The position numbers were made by a program, and so were the translations under genes. The notes below the pieces were generated by a model. That model saw only the letters and a list, made by a program, of their open reading frames with translations, was not told the DNA's origin and searched no databases. A DNA stretch of 64,000 nt from Clostridia bacterium (GTDB lineage Bacteria > Bacillota > Clostridia > UMGS1883 > UMGS1540): contig JAFSYJ010000002.1 in NCBI GenBank assembly GCA_017450025.1, forward strand, positions 1 through 64,000, given 5' to 3'. Below are positions 25,353 to 34,103 of this stretch, piece after piece (the first letter of the stretch is position 1; each line of letters starts with the position of its first letter).

Positions 25353-26540
25353 ATGCGTAAAAAGAGTAAACTGATTTCTGTAATTGCCTTTTTGGCGGCA
25401 TTGGCATTTTTAGCGCTTGCCATTTTGCCTGCAATTACATCTGTACGCGCGGCAACAAAGGCAGAAATACAGCAACAAATAAATAACGCAAAGAACAAGA
25501 AAGCGGAGCTTCAGGCAAAGCAGTCAAATTTGCAAAATCAAAAAAAAGACGCTGTTGCGGAAAAAGAAGCGCTTGATAAAGAAATTGCAGAGCTTGAAGA
25601 CCAAATTTATTCCGTCAATACCATAATATGGCAAAAAGACAATGAAATTGCTCAAAAAGAGCAGGAAATCGCCGAGGCGGAAGAACAGATAAGAATATAC
25701 GACGCGACCTTTAAAGAGCGTGCACGCGCTATGTATATGCACGGTTCTACGAGCTATCTCGACGTTTTGTTCGGCGCACAGGATCTTGCCGATTTAATGT
25801 ATAAGTTTGAGCTTGTCTCACGAATCATTGACTATGACAGAAACATTCTCCAAAAATTGGCTGACGCAAGACAAAAAATCGTAGATGCAAAAACTGTCAT
25901 CGAAAATGAACGCGCCGAGCAAGAGCAGTACAGGCAAGTTCTTCAGGCGGAAGATGACGCTTTGCAGGTTGCATTAAGCCAGCGTGAAGCGCAGATAGCG
26001 TCTATAAACGCGGATCTTGAACAGGTCAAACGCGAAGAAGCCGCTAAAGAAGCTGAAATACAAAAACTGAACGATCAGATAAATGCTATGATTTCCAGCG
26101 GTCAGGCTTCCACAACTTATTCGCAGGGCTCAGGCGGCCCCATTCAGTCAACAGGCTCTATGGTTTGGCCTGCAACATCGTGGACAATTACAAGTGAGTA
26201 CGGAACGCGCTTCCACCCTATCCAAAAGGTTTGGAAGACGCACACGGGACTTGACATAGGCGCAGGCTACGGCACGCCGATATACGCTGCTGACTCCGGC
26301 AGGGTTATCCTTGCAAGCTGGAACGGCGGCTACGGCAAATGTATTATGGTTGACCACGGCGGCGGCACATCAACGCTCTACGGACATTGCAGTTCTATCG
26401 CAGTTTCTGTCGGTCAAACAGTTTCAAAGGGACAGGTTATAGGGTATGTCGGCTCAACGGGTAACTCAACAGGTCCTCACCTTCACTTTGAGGTCAGAAT
26501 AAACGGTAAGGTAACAAATCCGCACGCATACGTCGGATAA
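25353..26540 (+). CDS. PcsB/EnvC-like murein hydrolase activator, coiled coil plus M23 domain
   Basis: 395 residues: signal peptide/anchor (residues 8-33), a long coiled coil rich in Glu, Lys and Gln (about 35-255), a Gly/Ser linker, then an M23 peptidase domain ending at residue 395. The zinc motifs HTGLDIG and HLHFEV are both present, so it may be an active LytM enzyme. Position right after ftsEX (9 bases) and the coiled-coil arrangement match FtsEX-dependent hydrolases of Firmicutes. A terminator follows. Confidence 0.93.
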   Translation: MRKKSKLISVIAFLAALAFLALAILPAITSVRAATKAEIQQQINNAKNKKAELQAKQSNLQNQKKDAVAEKEALDKEIAELEDQIYSVNTIIWQKDNEIAQKEQEIAEAEEQIRIYDATFKERARAMYMHGSTSYLDVLFGAQDLADLMYKFELVSRIIDYDRNILQKLADARQKIVDAKTVIENERAEQEQYRQVLQAEDDALQVALSQREAQIASINADLEQVKREEAAKEAEIQKLNDQINAMISSGQASTTYSQGSGGPIQSTGSMVWPATSWTITSEYGTRFHPIQKVWKTHTGLDIGAGYGTPIYAADSGRVILASWNGGYGKCIMVDHGGGTSTLYGHCSSIAVSVGQTVSKGQVIGYVGSTGNSTGPHLHFEVRINGKVTNPHAYVG

Positions 26541-26560
26541 AAATGAATACATTATACTAA

Positions 26561-26583
26561 CAGCCCTCTTTTGGGCTTTTAGT
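26561..26583 (+). terminator. Terminator after the M23 gene
   Basis: AGCCC-TCTTTT-GGGCT followed by TTT. The stem is short, so read-through into the S41 protease gene is likely. Confidence 0.6.
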
Positions 26584-26595
26584 ATGGGAGGAAAT

Positions 26596-27735
26596 ATGTC
26601 AGAACGAAAAAAAATTATACTTTCTGTATTGATTACATTTATTGTTACATCAGTTTTGTGCAGCGCAATTTACAAGCCAAATCATTATGCGCTGGAAGAT
26701 GTTGAAGCAATCGTAAAATCAAAGTATGTCAAAGAATATGACAAAAGTAAATTCGATGAATATGCAGCTCTCGGTGCTGTGGCTTCTCTCGGAGACCCAT
26801 ATTCTGAATATCTGAGTGCAGAAAACTACGACGCATTTATAGAAAGCATTACAGGTTCATATCACGGAATCGGTATCGAAGTTTTTTTAAATGACAGCAA
26901 CGAACTGGAAATCAGTGCGGTTATCGAATCAACACCTGCCGAAGACGCAGGATTGCAGGACGGCGATGTTCTGCTTAAGGTCAACGACTTTGACATAACA
27001 AACGAAAGCTATACGGAAGCCATTACGCGAATTCGAGGAACAAGCGGAGACGACAGCAACATTTCTCTCACAGTACGCAGAGACGGAGTCGAAATGAATA
27101 TTTCCGTCAAGCGTGCCGATATAGTTTCAAATACTGTATTTACAAAAGATATTGAAAATCTTAAATATATAAGAATTACAAACTTTACAGAAGATACGGT
27201 CGGCAAATTTGACGATGCAGTAGGCAATATCCCCGATTCGTGCAAAGGAATTATAATAGATCTTCGCAACAACCCCGGCGGACTTTTGAATGTTGTCACC
27301 AAAATTGCTGATAAGCTTTTGCCGGAGGGCAAAATCGTATATACCCAGACAAGACAAGGTAAGCAAAAGGTTTATAACAGCGACAAAAACTACATTGATA
27401 TTCCGCTTGTTATAATAACTAACGGAGGCAGCGCATCGGCGTCGGAAATCCTTGCAAGTGCCGTTCAAGACCACAAGCGCGGAACACTTGTCGGTGAAAA
27501 GACATTCGGTAAAGGCTGCGTACAGGAAATCTTCAGACTGCAAAACGGCAGTGCTCTTAAGCTGACGACAGAATATTACTATACGCCAAAAGGTGTTTGT
27601 ATTCACGGTACGGGAGTTACGCCCGACATTGAAGTCATGCTCCCCGAAGAATTACAAAAAGCATCTGTTTCAAAGCTTTCTTATGAGCAGGACACACAAC
27701 TCCAAAAGGCAGTTGAGGTACTGACTCAAAATTAA
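26596..27735 (+). CDS. S41 family C-terminal processing peptidase (CtpA-like)
   Basis: 379 residues: N-terminal membrane anchor (IILSVLITFIVTSVLCSAI), a PDZ domain at about 85-165 (GSYHGIGIEVFL, TPAEDAGLQDGDVLLKVND) and the S41 protease core. The catalytic Ser is in GGSASASEILASA and the Lys in GEKTFGKGCVQ. It acts outside the membrane on C-termini of envelope or sporulation proteins. The start at 26596 uses GGGAGG; the ATG at 26584 overlaps the SD and is rejected. Following ftsEX and M23 it probably takes part in cell-wall turnover. Confidence 0.93.
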   Translation: MSERKKIILSVLITFIVTSVLCSAIYKPNHYALEDVEAIVKSKYVKEYDKSKFDEYAALGAVASLGDPYSEYLSAENYDAFIESITGSYHGIGIEVFLNDSNELEISAVIESTPAEDAGLQDGDVLLKVNDFDITNESYTEAITRIRGTSGDDSNISLTVRRDGVEMNISVKRADIVSNTVFTKDIENLKYIRITNFTEDTVGKFDDAVGNIPDSCKGIIIDLRNNPGGLLNVVTKIADKLLPEGKIVYTQTRQGKQKVYNSDKNYIDIPLVIITNGGSASASEILASAVQDHKRGTLVGEKTFGKGCVQEIFRLQNGSALKLTTEYYYTPKGVCIHGTGVTPDIEVMLPEELQKASVSKLSYEQDTQLQKAVEVLTQN

Positions 27736-27769
27736 CATACAGCTACTGATAATTATAATATGAAAAACT

Positions 27770-27828
27770 GTATTCCCTGTTTCAGCAAGCTCTTTAAATC
27801 TGCTTGCTGAAACCGGGAATACTTTTTT
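27770..27828 (+). terminator. Strong terminator after S41 gene
   Basis: GTATTCCC...GTTTCAGCAAGC-loop-GCTTGCTGAAAC...GGGAATAC followed by TTTTTT: about 20 paired bases with a small internal mismatch. Confidence 0.93.
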
Positions 27829-27859
27829 GGCAATTTTTTAATTATTCTGTCAAAAAATG

Positions 27860-27888
27860 TTGACATTAGTCAAATAAAGTGTTATAAT
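27860..27888 (+). promoter_or_regulatory. Promoter of uracil permease gene
   Basis: TTGACA, 17 bp, TATAAT, about 70 bases before the start at 27962. Confidence 0.88.
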
Positions 27889-27961
27889 ATCAAAGATATA
27901 TGTAAATGTTTCGTTTTTCGGAATGTTTACAAAAAAATTTTATCTAAATGGAGGAAACATT

Positions 27962-29293
27962 ATGAAACTTATCTACGGAATCCACGACAAACCAAAGTTT
28001 GGTCAGCTAATTGTATTTGCCATACAGCAACTTTTGGCTATTATGGCCGCCACTCTTGTTGTTCCTGTTATTATCGGCAATGATATGAGTCCTGCGGCGG
28101 CGCTTTTTGGAGCGGGTATCGGTACTTTAATTTATGTATTGTTTACAAAAAAATCAAGCCCCGTATTTTTGGGATCATCCTTCGCGTTCTTGGGTTCAAT
28201 GAGTGCGGCATTTGCCGGTGGCGTTTCAATGGCACTCGGTTATGTCGGTCTTATCCTGGGAGCGCTTTTTGCTGGTCTTGTTTATGTTGTTATCGCTATA
28301 ATCGTAAAGATTGCAGGCGTTAAATGGATCAACAAGCTTATGCCGGCAGTAGTTATCGGTCCGACAGTTGCTATTATTGGACTTTCTCTGGCAGGAAATG
28401 CAATAGGCGACTTTACAAAAAGCAGTCTTCCTGACGGTTCGCCTTATGTAGCAATGATTTGCGGTCTTATAACACTTTTCGTAACAATGATATGTTCTTC
28501 CTACGGCAAAAAATCGCTTAAGCTTATACCCTTTATTATAGGTATTTTAGCAGGATATGCAGCAGCATCTATATTCTATGTAATCGGCTCTGCAACCGAC
28601 AATACTGCACTCCAGATAATTGATTACAGCTCGTTTACAGCTCTTAATTCAATCGTTTCCGTACCTGACTTCACATTCCTTACAGCTTTAAAAGGAACAG
28701 GCGAAATCACAGGTGCTTACATAGGCACAATAGCAGCGGCATATATTCCTGTTGCATTCGTTGTATTCGCAGAGCATATTGCAGACCACAAGAACATTTC
28801 TTCAATCATCGGCAAGGATCTTCTTGAGGACCCCGGTCTTTCAAGAACACTTCTCGGTGACGGCGTTGGTTCTATAGTAGGCGCATTCTTCGGCGGCTGC
28901 CCGAACACTACATACGGCGAATCCATTGCGTGCGTTGCAGTTACAGGTAACGCAAGCGTTGCAACTATTGTAGCGGCAGCTATCGGTGCTATTATAATTT
29001 CCTTCCTCTCTCCGTTTGTAGCTTTGGTAAATTCAATCCCAAGCTGCGTAATGGGCGGCGTATGTATGACACTTTACGGCTTTATCGCTGTAAGCGGTCT
29101 CAGAATGTTTAAACATATTGACCTTGACGAAAACAAAAACCTGTTTGTTGTTTCCGTTATACTTATAGCCGGCATAGGTGGGCTTACGATTTCTTTAGGT
29201 CAGGTTACGATCACAGAAGTTGCCTGCGCTCTTATTCTCGGTATTATAACAAATCTTGTTCTTGCTAAATCCGGTAAAAAAGAACAACAATAA
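27962..29293 (+). CDS. uraA: Uracil permease (NCS2 family)
   Basis: 443 residues with the 14-segment NCS2/UraA pattern. It begins MKLIYGIHDKPKFGQLIVFAIQ; the substrate-site region FAEHIADHKNIS holds the Glu/His of UraA, and the GAFFGGCPNTTYGESIA motif matches the second half-helix. It imports uracil by proton symport. The start at 27962 follows TGGAGG; the in-frame codon at 27923 is too far upstream. It forms an operon with upp, the enzyme that traps the imported base. Confidence 0.94.
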   Translation: MKLIYGIHDKPKFGQLIVFAIQQLLAIMAATLVVPVIIGNDMSPAAALFGAGIGTLIYVLFTKKSSPVFLGSSFAFLGSMSAAFAGGVSMALGYVGLILGALFAGLVYVVIAIIVKIAGVKWINKLMPAVVIGPTVAIIGLSLAGNAIGDFTKSSLPDGSPYVAMICGLITLFVTMICSSYGKKSLKLIPFIIGILAGYAAASIFYVIGSATDNTALQIIDYSSFTALNSIVSVPDFTFLTALKGTGEITGAYIGTIAAAYIPVAFVVFAEHIADHKNISSIIGKDLLEDPGLSRTLLGDGVGSIVGAFFGGCPNTTYGESIACVAVTGNASVATIVAAAIGAIIISFLSPFVALVNSIPSCVMGGVCMTLYGFIAVSGLRMFKHIDLDENKNLFVVSVILIAGIGGLTISLGQVTITEVACALILGIITNLVLAKSGKKEQQ

Positions 29294-29303
29294 AAAGCAA
29301 AAA

Positions 29304-29328
29304 TTAAGGGCTGCATCGCAGCCCTTAA
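29304..29328 (+). other. Intercistronic hairpin between uraA and upp
   Basis: TTAAGGGCTGC-ATC-GCAGCCCTTAA is a perfect 11 bp stem. No T-run follows on the forward strand (one follows on the reverse strand), so it is more likely an mRNA stabiliser or attenuator than a full terminator. Confidence 0.6.
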
Positions 29329-29354
29329 AAATATATTAAATCGGAGGAATAAAA

Positions 29355-29981
29355 ATGAGTAAAGTATTTGTATCAGATCATCCGCTAATCGCGCATAAAG
29401 TAACTATGCTCCGTGATGAAAACACCAGCGTTAAAGAATTCAGAGAGCTTGTGAACGAAATAGCTATTCTGATGTCATATGATGTAACAAAAGATTTGAC
29501 TCTAAAGCCTTATAAAGTTAAAACCCCCATTACCGAAACAGAAGGTAAGGTAATTGAAAAGCAGGTTGCTTTAGTTCCTATCCTCCGCGCAGGCCTGGGC
29601 TTTGTTGACGCTCTTATGAGCACTATCCCTGCCGCAAAGGTTGGACATATCGGTCTTTACAGAGATCCTAAGACTCTTCTTCCTGTTGAATATTACTGCA
29701 AGCTCCCGACTGACATCGCCGACAGACAGGTTATCGTACTTGACCCAATGCTCGCAACGGGCGGCAGCTCTATTGCAGCTATTGACTTTATCAAAAAAAG
29801 AGGGGCGAGAAAAATTAAGCTTATGTGTATGATCGGCGCGCCCGAAGGCGTTAAAGCAGTTCAGGAAAAGCACCCTGATGTTGATATATATCTTGCTGCT
29901 CTCGATGAAAAGCTGAATGACCACGGATATATTGTTCCCGGTCTCGGTGACGCAGGCGACAGACTCTTCGGAACTCTTTAA
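29355..29981 (+). CDS. upp: Uracil phosphoribosyltransferase
   Basis: 208 residues, full length. It has the UPRT N-terminus ([18 protein letters not shown]), [14 protein letters not shown], the PRPP-binding motif [12 protein letters not shown] and the uracil-binding C-terminal [19 protein letters not shown]. It converts uracil and PRPP to UMP. Start behind CGGAGG. It follows the permease gene, a standard salvage pair. Confidence 0.97.
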   Translation: MSKVFVSDHPLIAHKVTMLRDENTSVKEFRELVNEIAILMSYDVTKDLTLKPYKVKTPITETEGKVIEKQVALVPILRAGLGFVDALMSTIPAAKVGHIGLYRDPKTLLPVEYYCKLPTDIADRQVIVLDPMLATGGSSIAAIDFIKKRGARKIKLMCMIGAPEGVKAVQEKHPDVDIYLAALDEKLNDHGYIVPGLGDAGDRLFGTL

Positions 29982-30013
29982 TAAATATAAATAATTCAAT
30001 TTTTCGCAATTTA

Positions 30014-31302
30014 ATGAGATGTATTAAGTTGGAACCGCACTACCGCACCAAAAACTATAAATGGGTAATTGTCGCTTTATGCTTTTTGGTGATTTTCATC
30101 TGCCTCGGCTTTTGCAGCTCGAACAAATCGCTTTACCTTGCCGCAATTACCGACGCTCTTCATATTAAGCGTAGTGCGTTTTCAATCAATGACAGCTTCA
30201 GGTTTATTTCAACTGCTGTCGTTAATGTGTTTTTTGGTACGCTTGTAAAAAAGTTCGGTACTAAAAAGCTTATCGTCGCAGGCTTTTTATGTCTTATATT
30301 ATCGTCATTGATTTATTCGTACGCGACCAACATCTTTGTTTTTTACATAGGCGGCATTTTCTTGGGCATAGGCTTATCGTGGACAACTACAACTATGGTT
30401 GGTTGTGTAATAAACAAATGGTGCAAGGAAAACACAGGTACGATAATGGGTGCTGTACTTGCAGCTAACGGTCTGGGCGGCGCTCTTGCCGCACAAATCG
30501 TCACGCCTATTATTTATCAGGAGGGCAACCCCTTCGGCTACCAAGATGCATACAAGCTTGTCGCGCTGATATTGCTTGTTGTAAGTGTTTTTATTGTTAT
30601 TTTTTTAAAGAGAAGCCTCCCGAAGATGACGGTGCGGAATATGTTCATAAAAAGCACTCACGCGGACAAAGCTGGGTCGGTATTGAATACAGCGTTGCTG
30701 TTAAAAAACCGTATTTTTATCTTGCGGCAATATGTATTTTTTTTACAGGTCTTGTACTGCAAGCTATTAACGGCGTTGCCGCCGCACATATGAAAGATGT
30801 CGGTATTGACGCCGCTTATGTCGCTACCGTTTTGAGCTTTCACTCACTTGCTCTTGCCGGATTTAAGTTTTTGACGGGCTTTTTATACGACAGGTTCGGA
30901 CTCCGTTTCACAATGACAGTTTGCGATATGGCGGCCATATCCGTTATGCTTATACTCGCAATACTCACAAACTCCGCGCTTGGCAGGACACTTGCTTTTG
31001 CATACGGAATTTTGTCCTCAATGGCGCTTCCCCTTGAGACTATAATGCTGCCGATTTTGGCAAACGATATTTTCGGAGAGAAGTCATACAACAAGGTTTT
31101 GGGTCTTTTTGTGTCAATCAACACCGCTGGATATGCAATAGGTGCTCCTCTCGCAAACTGGACATTTGACACTTGCGGCTCGTATAAGCCGATGTTTTAT
31201 GTATGCTGCTTTATTATGATGATCATAACTATTGTATTCCAATATGTTATAACCGTGTCGCATCACCATCGTCAGGATATTATAAACAAAGAAGCATTTT
31301 AA
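30014..31302 (+). pseudogene. MFS transporter, split by a -1 frameshift
   Basis: Two overlapping reading frames together encode one 12-helix major facilitator protein: helices 1-6 in the first frame (30014 to about 30607) and helices 7-12 in the other (about 30601-31302). The protein text continues cleanly across the join (IVIFFKEKPPEDDGAEYVHK) if the reading shifts back one base at 30601-30607, which is T TTT TTA in the first frame, within a run of seven T. The simplest reading is a lost T (mutation or sequencing error); programmed -1 frameshifting is possible. Family resembles oxalate/formate-type MFS; the substrate is unknown. The start ATG at 30014 has no clear SD. It follows upp by 32 bases. 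Confidence 0.8.
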
Positions 31303-31317
31303 TTTTGTTTTAGATAG

Positions 31318-31354
31318 AAAATCCGTCGTGATAATACATCACGACGGATTTTTT
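31318..31354. terminator. Bidirectional terminator
   Basis: AAAATCCGTCGTGAT-AATAC-ATCACGACGGATTTTTT, a 13-15 bp perfect stem serving the MFS gene and the converging membrane-protein gene. Confidence 0.93.
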
Positions 31355-31364
31355 AATGTAAAAT

Positions 31365-32198
31365 TTAAAAATACTTTTGCGATATTGCTCCGAGCGACAT
31401 CCAGAAAATCGCAAACACCACAGAAACTACAATCGAAGCAAGTATTGCGACAAATCCTGCCTTTGCCATACAAAATAAAATTCCGATTGACCAGCAAGCT
31501 CCTGTAATAAAATAAAGCAGCCCTGATTTATAACTTTCCAAAGCGGTAAATACTGCGACAATAGCTGCGATAACTGTACCTGCAATAATCAAAAATACTC
31601 CGATACTTGTGAAAACGGGCAAACCGTTCAGCAAGTCAAACATCATAACCGCAAATACTACCATAGCCGCGGCAAGGGGCAAAAATATCAGCAAAATGAT
31701 TTTACTGATACCCTGATACCACACAACTGCTTTGTGCTTTTTATCCGAGGGGTCTTTACGCATAGCAAAAACCGTTGTATAAAGCAGTGCAAGAATAGAT
31801 ATAAGCTCTGCATAAAATCCAATGCCTGCCTTGCCGTCAAACTTTGATGACATCATATAATATACTAACATAAACCCTACAAGTATCACTATTGACAAGA
31901 AAAACGAAACAACATATTTTTTTATTCTGTCAAACGGCCAAAACGATATAACAAGCACTGCAAAAACAGGCAAAAATATTGTGATAAATGCGACTATTCC
32001 GAAAATGCCCATCTTTGGCAAAACCGTTACGCCTTCAACGACCTTGCCTGTTATCGCGTGAACGATACTGACGGAATATTCTCCGCTGACAAGCGGCAAA
32101 AATAACGCCAGGCAGCACACGACAGCAAGCAGTGTAACCGCAAATGTGCCGTTGCTGTAATTTTGATTTTTAACTCTTTTTTTTACTTTCTTTGTCAT
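31365..32198 (-). CDS. Polytopic membrane protein of unknown function
   Basis: 277 residues. A basic start (MTKKVKKRVKNQNY) is followed by about eight hydrophobic helices (for example TFAVTLLAVVCCLALFLPLV, GIFGIVAFITIFLPVFAVLV, LASIVVSVVFAIFWMSLGA). The ATG at 32198 is chosen because GAGGTGAT lies upstream; the GTG three codons before it overlaps the SD. I see no transporter or enzyme motif. Single gene between a shared terminator and the divergent bofA-like gene. Confidence 0.7.
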   Translation of the reverse strand: MTKKVKKRVKNQNYSNGTFAVTLLAVVCCLALFLPLVSGEYSVSIVHAITGKVVEGVTVLPKMGIFGIVAFITIFLPVFAVLVISFWPFDRIKKYVVSFFLSIVILVGFMLVYYMMSSKFDGKAGIGFYAELISILALLYTTVFAMRKDPSDKKHKAVVWYQGISKIILLIFLPLAAAMVVFAVMMFDLLNGLPVFTSIGVFLIIAGTVIAAIVAVFTALESYKSGLLYFITGACWSIGILFCMAKAGFVAILASIVVSVVFAIFWMSLGAISQKYF

Positions 32199-32325
32199 AT
32201 GTATCACCTCGTAAAAGAGCTTTACATGTATCTGATTTTAATTATATACTCATTTCTACCCAAAATCAACATATTTTTCATAAATGCCCGTATCTCGAAT
32301 ATAATATAAAGAAAGGGCTGGTAAT

Positions 32326-32592
32326 ATGGATCAGGTTTCTGTTAGTATTCTCACATATATCGGCGGACTTATTTTTTTAATTTTTATGTTAAAATTATTT
32401 TCTAAGCCGCTTAAAGTGATATTAAAGCTATGTCTGAACTCTGTTTTGGGATGCCTTATTATGGTTATTATAAACTCGTTTTCACAGGTTCACGGCATTT
32501 TTCTCGGTATAAACCCCGTAACAGCAGCTGTCTGCGGAATTTTAGGGCTGCCCGGCGTTGTACTTTTGGTACTGCTTCAGGTTATACTTTGA
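32326..32592 (+). CDS. BofA-like pro-sigma-K processing inhibitor family protein
   Basis: 88 residues made of two or three membrane helices (ILTYIGGLIFLIFMLKLF, LNSVLGCLIMVIINSF) and the family end GINPVTAAVCGILGLPGVVLLVLLQVIL. In Bacillus BofA holds the SpoIVFB protease inactive until forespore signalling. The SD AAAGGGCTGG is imperfect. The 3' end overlaps the converging oxidoreductase gene by 16 bases. Consistent with the sporulation genes at 7-12 kb. Confidence 0.82.
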   Translation: MDQVSVSILTYIGGLIFLIFMLKLFSKPLKVILKLCLNSVLGCLIMVIINSFSQVHGIFLGINPVTAAVCGILGLPGVVLLVLLQVIL

Positions 32593-34103
32593 GCGGCGCG
32601 TATACCGTCAACCGCGCTTGATGTTATCCCGCCTGCGTAGCCGCTCCCCTCGCCCATCGGATATATCCCGCGTATCGGACTTTGCATTGTTTCATCCCTG
32701 ACGATACGCAGGGGCGATGAACTTCGGGTTTCGGGCGCAGTCATAAGTGCGTCATATCTGTTAAATCCGCGTATCTTATTTGCAAACAAATAGAGTGCCT
32801 CACGCATCGCGCTGCAAACATATCCGGGCAAACAATCTTCAACACTTCCCAGAACTACGCCCCTCGGATATGTCGGCTGAATATCGCCTGCCGAAGTGCT
32901 TTTCTCTTTTGCTATAAAATCACCGACAAGCTGGCAAGGAGCTTTATAGCCATCGTTATACGCTGATTTTTCTATTTTCCGCTGAAATTCTATGCCTTTT
33001 ATCGGGTCGTTTTCAAACTTATCGGGGGTTACCGATACAAGCAGTGCGCTGTTGGCATTTATGCCGTCGCGCGCACTTTTGCTGTGTCCGTTTGTAACGA
33101 CGCACCCTTTCTCTGACGCCGCCGCAGTTACATATCCTCCCGGACACATACAAAATGTATATACACCCAAGCCGTTTGAAAGGTGTGTGCTTAATTTATA
33201 ATCGGCAGGCGGAAGGTATTGCGCAAAGTCGCCGTACTGCGCCTTATTTATTTCCTCCTGCAGATGCTCTATTCTGACTCCGACGGAAAAAGGCTTTGCA
33301 ACCATCGGAACACCTTTTTTATAAAGCATCTCAAATGTATCACGCGCGCTGTGACCGATACCTAAAAGCAGATTATCTGTTTCGATTTGCTCTCCGTTTG
33401 CTGTCACGGCTGTGATTTTTCCGTCTTTTATTTTTATATCTTCCAGTTTTGTTTCAAATCTTATCTCTCCGCCGAGATTTTCTATCTGTTTTCTGATATT
33501 TTTTACAACAATCGGAAGCACATCGCTCCCTATATGCGGCTTTGCGCTATACAAGATTTCCTCGCCTGCGCCGTTTGCGGCAAATGCTTTGTAAACCTCG
33601 CGCACAAGCGGTGACGAAATGCCTGTACCGAGCTTGCCGTCCGAAAATGTGCCTGCCCCTCCCTCACCGAACTGAATATTTGACTCTGTAAGAAGCAGTC
33701 CTGTCTTTTCAAAGCTTTGCACATCAAGCTTTCTCTTATCCGCCGTTTTTCCGCGTTCAAGAATTACCGGTCTGCAACCTGCTTTTGCAAGATACAGACC
33801 TGCAAACATTCCTGCAGGGCCGAAGCCGACTATAACAGGGCGCTTTTCAAGCTTTTTTTGTTCGATTTTAAGTTCGGGTGGGTTTTGATAAATCTCACTC
33901 TTTATGCCTTTATTATCAAAAAGTGAAACCGCTACGCTGTATATCACAAAAACGCTATCTTTTTTCCGTGCGTCTATGCTTTTTTTTATAATTTTGATTT
34001 CTTTTATGTTTTGAGTTTCTGTCTTTAATTTTTGCGCGCAGATTTTATTAAGGTCATCTTCGCTTTGAGTAGGCGTAAGCTTTAAATTCTTGAGAATAAA
34101 CAT
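32577..34103 (-). CDS. NAD(P)/FAD-dependent oxidoreductase (COG2509 type)
   Basis: 508 residues. An N-terminal domain of about 90 residues is followed by a flavin fold with GFGPAGMFAGLYLAKAG (dinucleotide motif), ERGK, SDGKLGTG and a C-terminal FAD block ending GIYPMGEGSGYAGGITSSAVDG. Proteins of this group are annotated as uncharacterised FAD-dependent dehydrogenases; the substrate is unknown. The start ATG overlaps the stop of the upstream BaiN-like gene (TGATG) behind AGGAGG, so two flavoproteins are translationally coupled. Confidence 0.88.
   Translation of the reverse strand: MFILKNLKLTPTQSEDDLNKICAQKLKTETQNIKEIKIIKKSIDARKKDSVFVIYSVAVSLFDNKGIKSEIYQNPPELKIEQKKLEKRPVIVGFGPAGMFAGLYLAKAGCRPVILERGKTADKRKLDVQSFEKTGLLLTESNIQFGEGGAGTFSDGKLGTGISSPLVREVYKAFAANGAGEEILYSAKPHIGSDVLPIVVKNIRKQIENLGGEIRFETKLEDIKIKDGKITAVTANGEQIETDNLLLGIGHSARDTFEMLYKKGVPMVAKPFSVGVRIEHLQEEINKAQYGDFAQYLPPADYKLSTHLSNGLGVYTFCMCPGGYVTAAASEKGCVVTNGHSKSARDGINANSALLVSVTPDKFENDPIKGIEFQRKIEKSAYNDGYKAPCQLVGDFIAKEKSTSAGDIQPTYPRGVVLGSVEDCLPGYVCSAMREALYLFANKIRGFNRYDALMTAPETRSSSPLRIVRDETMQSPIRGIYPMGEGSGYAGGITSSAVDGIRAAQSIT

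Noticed and set aside
27830-27961. Possible purine or PRPP-type riboswitch before the uracil permease
   Set aside because: The leader from the promoter to the start is only about 70 bases, with no recognisable core motif or terminator.
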